A DNA stretch of 12,432 nt from Spirochaetaceae bacterium (GTDB lineage: Bacteria > Spirochaetota > Spirochaetia > DSM-27196 > SLST01), in contig SKVA01000145.1 in assembly GCA_007129695.1 (NCBI GenBank), forward strand, positions 1-12,432. The letters run 5' to 3'. The notes beneath the pieces are model-generated. The model was not told the DNA's origin. It ran no database searches and saw nothing but the letters and a program-made list of their open reading frames with translations. Both the position numbers and the translations under genes were made by a program. How positions within the stretch are numbered: position 1 is the stretch's first letter; every line of letters begins with the position of its first letter. Positions 7,187-12,432 of the stretch are shown here, piece by piece.

Positions 7187-7956
7187 CGTGCCTCCTCGAG
7201 TACGTCGTCAGGGGACCCGAACTGCTGCCGGACCCAGTCATAGCCTTCTGCCTCAAGCGTATGAACGAGCGACTCGTCCCCACTCGTCACGACACGTCCC
7301 TTGTACATGATGTGAACGCGATCAGGCTTCACGTAGTCGAGAATCCTCTGATAGTGCGTTATGATCAGCGCGCCGAAGCTGGGGTCACGCAGCTTGTTGA
7401 TACCCTTCGCGACTACCTTGAGCGCGTCGATGTCGAGCCCGGAGTCGGTCTCGTCCATGACTGCGAAGCTCGGCTTGAGAAGAAGCATCTGAAGAATCTC
7501 CATGCGCTTCTTCTCGCCGCCGGAGAAGCCCTCGTTCAGGTATCGGTTGATGAACTGCTGGTCCATCTCCAGAAAATCCATCCCTGCGCGAAGCTCCTTG
7601 ACGAAGCCCTTCGTCGCGGTCGCCTTGTCGGCGAACCTGATCTCATTCGCCCGCTTGAGAAACCGGCCGACGGTCACTCCGGGGATCTCAACCGGGTACT
7701 GAAACGCCAGGAACAGCCCGAGTCGTGCCCGCTCGTCGGCTTCCATCTCCAGGATCGACTCGCCGTCGACGACGATGTCGCCGCCGGTCACCTGGTACGA
7801 CGGATGCCCCATGATCACGTTGCTGAGCGTGCTCTTGCCCGAACCGTTGGGCCCCATCAGCGCATGGATCTGGCCGCTCTCAAGCTCAAGGTCGATGCCG
7901 TTGAGAATCTGCTGTCCGTCGATCGATGCCCGCAGTCCGTGTATTTCGATTTTCAT
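7183..7956 (-). CDS. sufC: SufC, ABC-type ATPase of the Fe-S assembly complex
   Basis: A 257-residue soluble ABC ATPase with every functional motif: Walker A GPNGSGKST (35-43), Q-loop Gln86 in LAFQYP, signature FSGGEKKR (144-151), Walker B AVMDE with Asp168 and Glu169, D-loop SGLD (172-175) and switch His201. The FSGGEKKRMEILQ and MDETDSGLDIDAL strings are diagnostic of SufC rather than of transporter ATPases, and no membrane partner is nearby. ATP hydrolysis drives conformational change in SufB-SufD. The ATG at 7956 is preceded by AGGGAGG, about five bases away. It follows the sufT-like gene by nine bases and overlaps sufB by four. Confidence 0.97.
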   Translation of the reverse strand: MKIEIHGLRASIDGQQILNGIDLELESGQIHALMGPNGSGKSTLSNVIMGHPSYQVTGGDIVVDGESILEMEADERARLGLFLAFQYPVEIPGVTVGRFLKRANEIRFADKATATKGFVKELRAGMDFLEMDQQFINRYLNEGFSGGEKKRMEILQMLLLKPSFAVMDETDSGLDIDALKVVAKGINKLRDPSFGALIITHYQRILDYVKPDRVHIMYKGRVVTSGDESLVHTLEAEGYDWVRQQFGSPDDVLEEAR

Positions 7957-7965
7957 TCGTCCTCC

Positions 7966-8268
7966 CTAAATGGGATACCCAAGCTGTAACCGGGCCTCTT
8001 CGCTCATGAAGTCGAGGCTCCACGGCGGCGTCCAGACCAGGTTCGTCTTGATATCCGAGATTCCCGTGGCCTTTTCGACTTCACGATGCATGTCGTCCAT
8101 GATCGTCTGCGCAAGCGGACAGCCCGGCGACGTCAACGTGAAATCGATCTCAACCGTAGACTCATCGGCTTCAACCCGGTACACGAGGCCGACATCGACG
8201 ATGTTCAGACCGATCTCCGGATCTATGACGTTCTCGAGCGCTTCGAGTACTTCGCCTTTACTCGCCAT
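7966..8268 (-). CDS. sufT: SufT-like DUF59/MIP18 family Fe-S maturation factor
   Basis: A 100-residue DUF59 (PaaD/YitW/MIP18) protein. Visible family features are the N-terminal helix and VIDPEIGLNIVDVGLVYRVE, then the TSPGCPLAQTI loop with the conserved Cys50, and the C-terminal VWTPPWSLDFMSEEARLQLG. The length equals that of stand-alone SufT proteins. Members help mature Fe-S proteins in the cytoplasm, and the gene often sits with sufBCD. I chose the ATG at 8268 over an in-frame start at 8358. AGGGGTG lies just upstream of 8268, family similarity begins there, and the extra 30 codons would run through the promoter. It is the first gene of the SUF operon, and its promoter region contains two palindromes that suggest iron- or redox-responsive control. 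Confidence 0.93.
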   Translation of the reverse strand: MASKGEVLEALENVIDPEIGLNIVDVGLVYRVEADESTVEIDFTLTSPGCPLAQTIMDDMHREVEKATGISDIKTNLVWTPPWSLDFMSEEARLQLGYPI

Positions 8269-8284
8269 ACTCACCCCTATTTTA

Positions 8285-8299
8285 TGACTATTATACTCA
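8285..8299. promoter_or_regulatory. Fur-like 7-1-7 palindrome over the SUF -10
   Basis: TGACTATTATACTCA is a 15-base near-palindrome in which six of seven arm pairs match. It agrees at 10 of 14 non-central positions with the Fur-family 7-1-7 consensus TGATAATNATTATCA. It completely covers the -10 of the SUF promoter, the usual place for a repressor of this family. The regulator's identity is inferred; an Rrf2-type protein is an alternative. Confidence 0.4.
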
Positions 8300-8318
8300 G
8301 GTTTATCGCTTCCGACAA
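8290..8318 (-). promoter_or_regulatory. Promoter of the SUF operon
   Basis: Read on the minus strand, a perfect -10 TATAAT (8295-8290) is preceded by TTGTCG (8318-8313; four of six to TTGACA) at the ideal 17-base spacing. Transcription would start near 8283, giving a leader of about 15 bases that contains the sufT ribosome site. This is the best promoter in the window. Confidence 0.75.
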
Positions 8319-8348
8319 GAGTGTCGTGGACTCCTGTCGCCGATAAAC
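8301..8348. repeat. Two-part inverted repeat over the SUF -35
   Basis: The outer arms GTTTATCG (8301-8308) and CGATAAAC (8341-8348) pair perfectly. The inner arms CGACAAGAGT (8313-8322) and ACTCCTGTCG (8330-8339) pair at nine of ten positions. The loop is seven bases, with a short asymmetric bulge between inner and outer parts. The element covers the -35 of the SUF promoter and lies upstream of the predicted transcription starts in both directions. It therefore looks like a DNA operator rather than an RNA hairpin. Confidence 0.55.
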
Positions 8349-8396
8349 TCCATGCCAAAACTACGCAAAACCTCCTCTTTCGGCTACCGCAGGCGG

Positions 8397-8402
8397 TATA
8401 CT
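8397..8402 (+). promoter_or_regulatory. Possible -10 element of the oxidoreductase gene
   Basis: TATACT lies six bases before the GTG chosen as the start of the oxidoreductase, so transcription would begin at or next to the start codon and give a leaderless message. No good -35 is visible around 8374-8380. The arrangement resembles that before the methyltransferase ATG at 3209. Confidence 0.35.
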
Positions 8403-8408
8403 GATCGC

Positions 8409-9005
8409 GTGACCGCGCTCGTAATCCTCTGTCACCCGTTTGACAACAGCTTCTGCCATGCGATCGCCGACAAACTCAAGGCGGCACTCGAATCGCGCGG
8501 CGTATCGGTCACGCGTCACGATCTGTACGCCGAGGGTCCCGACCCGGTACTGACGGGTGCCGAGATCGCGCGGCGCTTGAGTCTCGACAGCCAGATCCAG
8601 CGCTACTCGAGCGGGGTACAGGAGGCCTGCCTTGTCGCCTTCGTCCATCCCGACTGGTGGAGCGGGCCACCGGCGCTTCTGAAGGGGTGGATCGAGCGCG
8701 TCTTCCGCCCCGGTGTCGCGTACGACTGGGTCGGCGCCGAGTTCGAGGAGAAACGCCACGCACCGCTTCTCACACGGGCGTCCGCGCTGGTCTTTGTGAC
8801 GACCGACCGCCCCGAAGGCGATCCCCCGCGCGCGATCGACCTGTTCTGGTCGGACGTGTGTTCGTACTCCGGCATGACGAACGCGGGCATTCGCGTCTAC
8901 CACGACGTGAGGCACTCGAACCACCGTACACGACGACGATGGCTATCAGAGATTGAGCCGATGATCGATGACGCAATCGCGGAGGCCGGAGAAGAGAAAC
9001 CATGA
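8409..9005 (+). CDS. Flavodoxin-fold NAD(P)H oxidoreductase (Flavodoxin_2 / MdaB-KefF type)
   Basis: A 198-residue soluble protein. The N-terminal strand and FMN phosphate loop ALVILCHPFDNSFCHAIAD, the middle FVHPDWWSGPPALLKGWIERVF and FRPGVAYDW are typical of the Flavodoxin_2 family (MdaB, KefF, NQO-like). These enzymes are FMN- or FAD-dependent two-electron reductases of quinones and similar acceptors. I chose the GTG at 8409 because the first strand of the fold begins there. The in-frame ATG at 8352 would add a basic tail unlike the family and would run through the promoter region. It is divergent from the SUF operon and overlaps the next gene by ATGA. A role in oxidative or electrophile defence alongside SUF is plausible but unproven. 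Confidence 0.9.
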   Translation: MTALVILCHPFDNSFCHAIADKLKAALESRGVSVTRHDLYAEGPDPVLTGAEIARRLSLDSQIQRYSSGVQEACLVAFVHPDWWSGPPALLKGWIERVFRPGVAYDWVGAEFEEKRHAPLLTRASALVFVTTDRPEGDPPRAIDLFWSDVCSYSGMTNAGIRVYHDVRHSNHRTRRRWLSEIEPMIDDAIAEAGEEKP

Positions 9006-9490
9006 GAGTCTTGATGCTATGGCGCCACGCGAAAGCGCAGCCGGCGACTGTCGCAGAGGGCGATCACCAACGGAGCCTCGCCGAGCGCGGGCGTGCCGAC
9101 GCGCAGCGAATCGCGAACCGGCTCGTACTCGGCGGTCCGCATCCGGAGTTGATCCTGTGTTCCGACAGCCGGCGTACCATGGAAACCGCGAATGCGATCG
9201 ACCGCGCAGCCGGTCGCACGCTCGACCGCATCGCGCTCTCCGATCTCTACCACGCGAGCATCGACGATTATCTCAGGCTGATCGGGGAGTTCGGAGGCAC
9301 TTCTTCGACGCTACTGATCGTCGGACACAATCCGACGATCGAGGCGTTCGCGGAGGCGGTCACCGGAGACTCGCTCGTGAGAGTCCGTCCCGGCGACCTG
9401 TCGGTCTATGACTGCGCGGCGTCCGACTGGACGGCGGCGACGATGGGCGACTTCACGCGCACAACCGTCCTGTCGCCGCGCAACGAGTAG
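9002..9490 (+). CDS. sixA: SixA-type histidine phosphatase (phosphohistidine phosphatase family)
   Basis: A 162-residue protein of the histidine phosphatase superfamily in the short SixA form. The catalytic motif RHAKA has Arg8 and His9, the residue transiently phosphorylated. The second Arg is in SDSRRTMETA (Arg57), and the second catalytic His is His109 in IVGHNPTIE. The LWRHAKA start and the SLAERGR segment are typical of SixA, which in E. coli dephosphorylates phosphohistidine proteins. The true substrate here is unknown. The ATG at 9002 overlaps the oxidoreductase stop by ATGA and has GGAGAAGAG upstream, so the two genes form an operon that ends at the hairpin just downstream. Confidence 0.9.
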   Translation: MRVLMLWRHAKAQPATVAEGDHQRSLAERGRADAQRIANRLVLGGPHPELILCSDSRRTMETANAIDRAAGRTLDRIALSDLYHASIDDYLRLIGEFGGTSSTLLIVGHNPTIEAFAEAVTGDSLVRVRPGDLSVYDCAASDWTAATMGDFTRTTVLSPRNE

Positions 9491-9495
9491 GATCA

Positions 9496-9519
9496 CTGCG
9501 TCGCACGTGGCCGACGCAG
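9496..9519. terminator. Hairpin between convergent genes, probable terminator
   Basis: CTGCGTCG (9496-9503) and CGACGCAG (9512-9519) form a perfect eight-base stem with an eight-base loop, in the 32-base gap between the converging phosphatase and outer-membrane-like genes. No T-run follows on either strand, so intrinsic termination may be weak or need help. Confidence 0.45.
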
Positions 9520-9522
9520 CGG

Positions 9523-10050
9523 TCAGAACCGGCCGAACACGAAGCGCATCCCGGCAACGGGGCTGTACATCGTCGACTCGACGATCGAGACCGGATCGAG
9601 TCGGCCCATCGCCTGCATCCCGCCGTAGAGCGCCACCTGCATCCACGGGAGGAGCGCAACGCCCGCCTCCCCGGTGGCCTCGGCAAAGTAGCCGAACCCG
9701 GAGTGTCGACTGGCAACCGGCGTGCCAATGAATCCGATCCCGGTCCAGAGGTTCGCGCTCAGCGTGATCGGTCGCACCCGAACCTGCCTCCCGGAGATGA
9801 TCCCGCCGAATGCACCGATCAGCTCGTTGTCGGCGCTGTTGCGGATCACGATGCCAAAGCCGCCATGGCGCACTCCGCATCGGTTTACGCCGTAGCCGAA
9901 GCCTCCGCGCGTCTCAGCCACTACCCCGTGCGACGTGAGCTCCTGGTAGGGAAGAAGGTTACCCTGAAAAAACCCGCCGCCGCCGTACGCGAAGACCGAA
10001 GCGGCCGTGGCCGCCACCATCATCACTGCAAATAACGTTCGCTTGTTCAT
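9523..10050 (-). CDS. Exported protein, probable small outer-membrane beta-barrel
   Basis: A 175-residue protein. The start at ATG 10050 is fixed by AAGGAG five bases upstream; a longer in-frame start nine codons earlier lacks this. Residues 1-21 form a clear Sec signal peptide (MNKRTLFAV, hydrophobic core, then ASVFA), with cleavage likely before YGGGGF. The mature part is rich in Gly and aromatics, with alternating hydrophobic strands such as FGYGVN, HGGFGIVI, LSANLWTGIGFIG and VALYGGMQ. It ends in MRFVFGRF; a terminal Phe is the usual outer-membrane assembly signal. About eight strands are plausible. It follows the broken phosphatase gene by 20 bases and is probably the last gene of that operon. 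I cannot name the family. Confidence 0.8.
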   Translation of the reverse strand: MNKRTLFAVMMVAATAASVFAYGGGGFFQGNLLPYQELTSHGVVAETRGGFGYGVNRCGVRHGGFGIVIRNSADNELIGAFGGIISGRQVRVRPITLSANLWTGIGFIGTPVASRHSGFGYFAEATGEAGVALLPWMQVALYGGMQAMGRLDPVSIVESTMYSPVAGMRFVFGRF

Positions 10051-10070
10051 ATGCGCTCCTTGACACCAGT

Positions 10071-10492
10071 TCAACACCGGGTCGCAGCCGTGGTGTCACC
10101 GATATCTGCGCGCGACCGACTGTCGATGCCCGGCGACGTCAGGTGAGCCGCGAGTTGTCGACACGAACGTTCGACCGTGTCGAATACGGGCTCGAACCCG
10201 CGGAGCTTCCTGACCTCCACCGTTCGCCCGAGCCGGGCTGAATCGAGCATCCGCGAGAGTGATCGCACGTGACCATCGTCCATCGCGATGATGAGGTCAG
10301 CCCACTCCAGATCGCGACGGGCGATGCGACGGGCGCGGTGGTCGACGCGTACTCGGTGGCGCTCGGCGGTCACGTCAACGCTGTCAGCTCGGATCCGGTC
10401 GCTGGCGCCGAGGCCCGAACCTCACGATTGAGGAGCGCCTCTGCCAACGGGCTACAACAGATGTTGCCGGTGCAGACGAACAGGACGTTCAC
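10071..10492 (-). pseudogene. Low-molecular-weight protein-tyrosine-phosphatase family, frameshifted
   Basis: Two frames together make one LMW-PTP of about 140 residues. The first (GTG 10492 to TGA 10370) encodes the N-terminus, with VLFVCTGNICCSPLAEALLNRE as its P-loop region (residues 3-24). The second continues from near 10410 to 10071 with RADSVDVTAERHRVRVDHRARR, then DLEWADLIIAMDD and GFEPVFDTVERSCRQLAAH. A one-base loss around 10405-10416 joins them. The P-loop normally reads C-T-G-N-x-C-R-S; here the phosphate-binding Arg is Cys (codon TGT). The DPYYGG loop that carries the general-acid Asp is absent before GFEPVFD. So the product would be inactive even if the frame were restored. The GTG overlaps the upstream gene as GTGA. 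A real pseudogene is most likely; a sequencing error could explain only the frameshift. Confidence 0.8.
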
Positions 10493-10941
10493 CGATCACG
10501 GCTCGACACTATGAGCAGCACCCCTTCATCGGGCACGCTCACGACCAGACCGTACGGTCGGCGAGCGAACAGCGCGACCGTCACACCAGCGTCCGTCGGA
10601 ACGTCGATCTCTGCATTCCGCCACGACGAAACGGCGGGGAGCTGGGACAGAAGCGGCGCCAGATCGAGCACGCTTGGTGTGTCGTCACCAATCGCGTGGA
10701 CCAGGTAGAAGTGAGAGACCGTCTCACTCTGTTCGACAGTGAGCGAAAACGGTTCAAACTCCGACGACTCCACCGAGAGCCGGTACGTTCGGTCGGTCGG
10801 CCTGATCGGTCGGTGCAGGCGAACGATGCCGGTGAGCAGGCCTTCGTGGTAGAGATCAGCCTCTACCGCCGGCGGGCCCGCTGAATCAATACGAGCGACG
10901 AGCAGCAGAAGATAGAGCACTACCCCGGGAATCTGACTCAC
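10489..10941 (-). CDS. Exported protein of unknown function, 150 residues
   Basis: It starts at a GTG overlapping the hydrolase stop as GTGA, and its own stop overlaps the phosphatase GTG in the same way, so it sits firmly inside an operon. The N-terminus (GVVLYLLLLVARIDSAG) is a likely signal peptide or membrane anchor of about 21 residues, although it has few basic residues before the core. No lipobox Cys is present. The rest looks like beta-rich secreted sequence (TYRLSVESSEFEPFSLTVEQ, GVTVALFARRPYGLVVSVPD) and has no Cys. I do not recognise the family. The position suggests an envelope role shared with the outer-membrane-like protein downstream. Confidence 0.75.
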   Translation of the reverse strand: MSQIPGVVLYLLLLVARIDSAGPPAVEADLYHEGLLTGIVRLHRPIRPTDRTYRLSVESSEFEPFSLTVEQSETVSHFYLVHAIGDDTPSVLDLAPLLSQLPAVSSWRNAEIDVPTDAGVTVALFARRPYGLVVSVPDEGVLLIVSSRDR

Positions 10942-11834
10942 GACGTAACCCCCGCGGCCCGAGATCGCGCCCCGGTGCGCCGGACGTACGAAGCGAGCGA
11001 CTCAGGCACAGCGTCGATCCGGCGCTCGAGCGCGTACGCGGAGATGACCCGCCCGATCAACCGGTTACGCTGACTCTCCTCGACGGGTACGTGGAGGAAG
11101 GTAGAATCGGGAATCGACGCGGCGATCCGCGGGTAGACCGATGCGTCGTGAAACCGGTCGGTCGTTCCGTTGACAACGTGCACCGGGTGCACGATCCGCG
11201 GACCGACATCGAACGCGCTCCAATCGTTCGCCTGAACGCTCGCAAGGCGCCACTTCCAGAGAACCGCGTCGTCGATGACCGCGCGGCTGAGCGCTCGCTG
11301 CGTCGGTTGTTTCATACCGTGCAGCAGAAGATTGCGTACCGCCGGCCGGATCGCCGCGACAAACCTGATCGGGATCCACGGCACAATCGACCGGATGATC
11401 CACCGAGGCACCCACAGGCGCGGCATCGGATCGTAGCACACCGCAACCTCGGGTTCGATCGTTGCGAGCGCGAGCGCTTCCATGAGCACCGCTGCCCCGA
11501 AACACGACCCGGCGGTGACCCAACTCCGCGCCCGCAGCCCGAGCGCGTCGACGCACCGCGCCAGGTCGTACGCGTGCGTCTGCATCGAAAAGTCGGCATC
11601 GGCAGCGACATCGCTCGATGTCTTCTCCCGAGACTCGAAGTAGTAGAGCGTGACGCCGGGATCCAGCGCCGAAAACAGATCCGCGAAACCCTCGGCACGC
11701 TTGCCCCAGCCCGGGACGAAGACGACCGGCCGTGCGTCGGGGTTCGTGCCGCAGGAGACCAACACCGTGACCGAACCGCCCGGAACCGTGACCCGTTTCG
11801 GCTCGAGGTTCGCCAGACGGTCGCAACCGGTCAT
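10938..11834 (-). CDS. Alpha/beta-fold hydrolase with a Cys at the nucleophile position
   Basis: A 298-residue protein with the alpha/beta hydrolase layout. The oxyanion-hole strand is VVFVPGWGKRAEGF (37-50), the nucleophile elbow is TAGSCFGAAVL with Cys111 in the central position of GXCXG, and the acid is probably Asp226 in VVNGTTDRFHD. The usual catalytic His loop near the C-terminus reads FLHVPVEESQRNR and has no His at the expected place; His248 is slightly too early. Dienelactone hydrolases and PHA synthases also use Cys, but this protein is too divergent to assign. I chose the ATG at 11834 because it overlaps the stop of the upstream acyltransferase as ATGA, the junction style used throughout this operon. 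A longer frame reaches 11885. A lipid-related role is inferred from its neighbour. Confidence 0.88.
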   Translation of the reverse strand: MTGCDRLANLEPKRVTVPGGSVTVLVSCGTNPDARPVVFVPGWGKRAEGFADLFSALDPGVTLYYFESREKTSSDVAADADFSMQTHAYDLARCVDALGLRARSWVTAGSCFGAAVLMEALALATIEPEVAVCYDPMPRLWVPRWIIRSIVPWIPIRFVAAIRPAVRNLLLHGMKQPTQRALSRAVIDDAVLWKWRLASVQANDWSAFDVGPRIVHPVHVVNGTTDRFHDASVYPRIAASIPDSTFLHVPVEESQRNRLIGRVISAYALERRIDAVPESLASYVRRTGARSRAAGVTS

Positions 11835-12432
11835 CGAAGCGCTGCCGGATTGGTCGACTCGTACGACGTCACGAAGCGCTTCCACTGCTTCTCTCCGATG
11901 TCGGCGATGTTGATCAGTATCGCTGTTTCCAGGACGTTCCCGAAGTACGGGTTACGCGCGGTGCCGTAACACTTCATCGTCGACGTGAGACCCAGGTACG
12001 AAATCACCAGCGGCGGGATCATCTCGCCAAGCTCCTTGAGCTTCTCTGCGAGGAGCTCGTAGTCGCTCGCGTAGTCGCTTCCGGAGAAGACGTCACGGGC
12101 ACCGGGATCGGTGGTCACGGCAAGATCGGACTTCGGAACAACCATCGCATCCGGATCGCCGCAGTAGATGTCCAGAAACCCCAGGAGCAGCGCAAGCGCT
12201 TGCGGATCAAACGACGGGTACGTCGTGAACTTGCCGAAGAAGTGCCGGTACTCGGGGTACTCGGCGACAATCGCGCCCAATCCCGACCACGCCGCGAACA
12301 ACCCCATCACGGCGCGCCTGGCCGACCTGTTAACGACCGATCGCCCAAGCTCAAGCGTGTGCGGAAGGACGTCGTCGTTGAACGCAGGCGAAAAGTCAAA
12401 CAGGCGCGCGGTCGGCAGCTCGTACCCGTCGC
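11831..12432 (-). CDS. GNAT-like N-acyltransferase, OlsB/GlsB or putative-hemolysin type, C-terminal part
   Basis: The frame is open to the right edge, so the N-terminus lies outside the window; a GTG at 12310 is internal. The visible 200 residues carry the family block LELGRSVV, then WSGLGAIVAEYPEYRHFFGKFTTYPS, and later MIPPLVISYLGLTSTMKCYGTA, with ETAILINIADI near the end. These strings match the GNAT-like acyltransferase family (Acetyltransf_5) annotated as putative hemolysin or ornithine/glycine-lipid N-acyltransferase. Characterised members transfer 3-hydroxyacyl chains from acyl carrier protein to an amino acid at the cytoplasmic membrane face to build phosphorus-free membrane lipids. 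The acceptor here is unknown. The stop overlaps the hydrolase start by four bases. Confidence 0.82.
   Translation of the reverse strand, partial: DGYELPTARLFDFSPAFNDDVLPHTLELGRSVVNRSARRAVMGLFAAWSGLGAIVAEYPEYRHFFGKFTTYPSFDPQALALLLGFLDIYCGDPDAMVVPKSDLAVTTDPGARDVFSGSDYASDYELLAEKLKELGEMIPPLVISYLGLTSTMKCYGTARNPYFGNVLETAILINIADIGEKQWKRFVTSYESTNPAALR

Noticed and set aside
5939..7243. 434-codon open frame on the + strand
   Set aside because: Antisense to sufB, with an Arg/Val/Asp-rich composition typical of a mirrored high-GC gene.
8352..8408. N-terminal extension of the oxidoreductase from the ATG at 8352
   Set aside because: The 19 extra residues are basic and unlike the family, and they span the probable -10 element. 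The fold begins at the GTG at 8409.
10071..10492. Programmed -1 frameshift to explain the split phosphatase
   Set aside because: No slippery heptamer or downstream structure is apparent, and the catalytic Arg and general-acid loop are lost as well, so gene decay explains more.

Overview
The window is dense, GC-rich bacterial chromosome with genes on both strands. It has no rRNA, tRNA, CRISPR array, insertion sequence or phage gene that I can see, and the longest non-coding stretch is about 140 bases. A signal-peptide protein ending in Phe, resembling a small outer-membrane barrel, suggests a two-membrane bacterium. A spore-photoproduct-lyase-like radical SAM protein, a non-ISC-type SUF operon and a Bacteroides/spirochaete-style GNAT acyltransferase make a spirochaete or similar free-living group plausible. 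That placement is inference only.

Left region (1-3176). On the + strand are the 3' end of an unrecognised protein, an SPL-family radical SAM enzyme, an A-type Fe-S carrier (HesB/IscA family) and a 72-residue unknown. The unknown overlaps its carrier by ATGA and converges, with a 30-base overlap, on a minus-strand Sua5-type threonylcarbamoyladenylate synthase. Sua5 is divergent from a class I SAM-dependent methyltransferase (to 4114). Their shared intergenic region holds back-to-back -10-like elements.

Central region (4157-8408). A minus-strand SUF operon runs sufT-like, sufC, sufB, sufD, Rieske ferredoxin. Junctions are very tight: 9-base gaps, an ATGA overlap, and a stop codon abutting a start. 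This is a scaffold/ATPase set (SufBC2D) plus a DUF59 maturation factor and an electron-transfer protein. No cysteine desulfurase or SufE/SufU lies in the window, so sulfur must be supplied from elsewhere. The operon has a recognisable sigma-70-type promoter. A 15-base Fur-like palindrome covers its -10 and a larger inverted repeat covers its -35.

Right region (8409-12432). On the + strand a flavodoxin-fold NAD(P)H oxidoreductase is coupled by ATGA to a SixA-type histidine phosphatase, which ends at a hairpin. Facing it is a minus-strand operon: a GNAT-like acyltransferase (entering from the right edge), an alpha/beta hydrolase with a Cys in the nucleophile elbow, a secreted 150-residue unknown, a broken low-molecular-weight protein-tyrosine-phosphatase, and the outer-membrane-like protein. 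The first four are joined by 4-base ATGA/GTGA overlaps.

The strongest items for follow-up are the phosphatase relic with several independent lesions, the layered operator at the SUF promoter, and the SPL homologue that lacks the cysteine needed for spore photoproduct repair. I did not find a clearly new multi-gene system.
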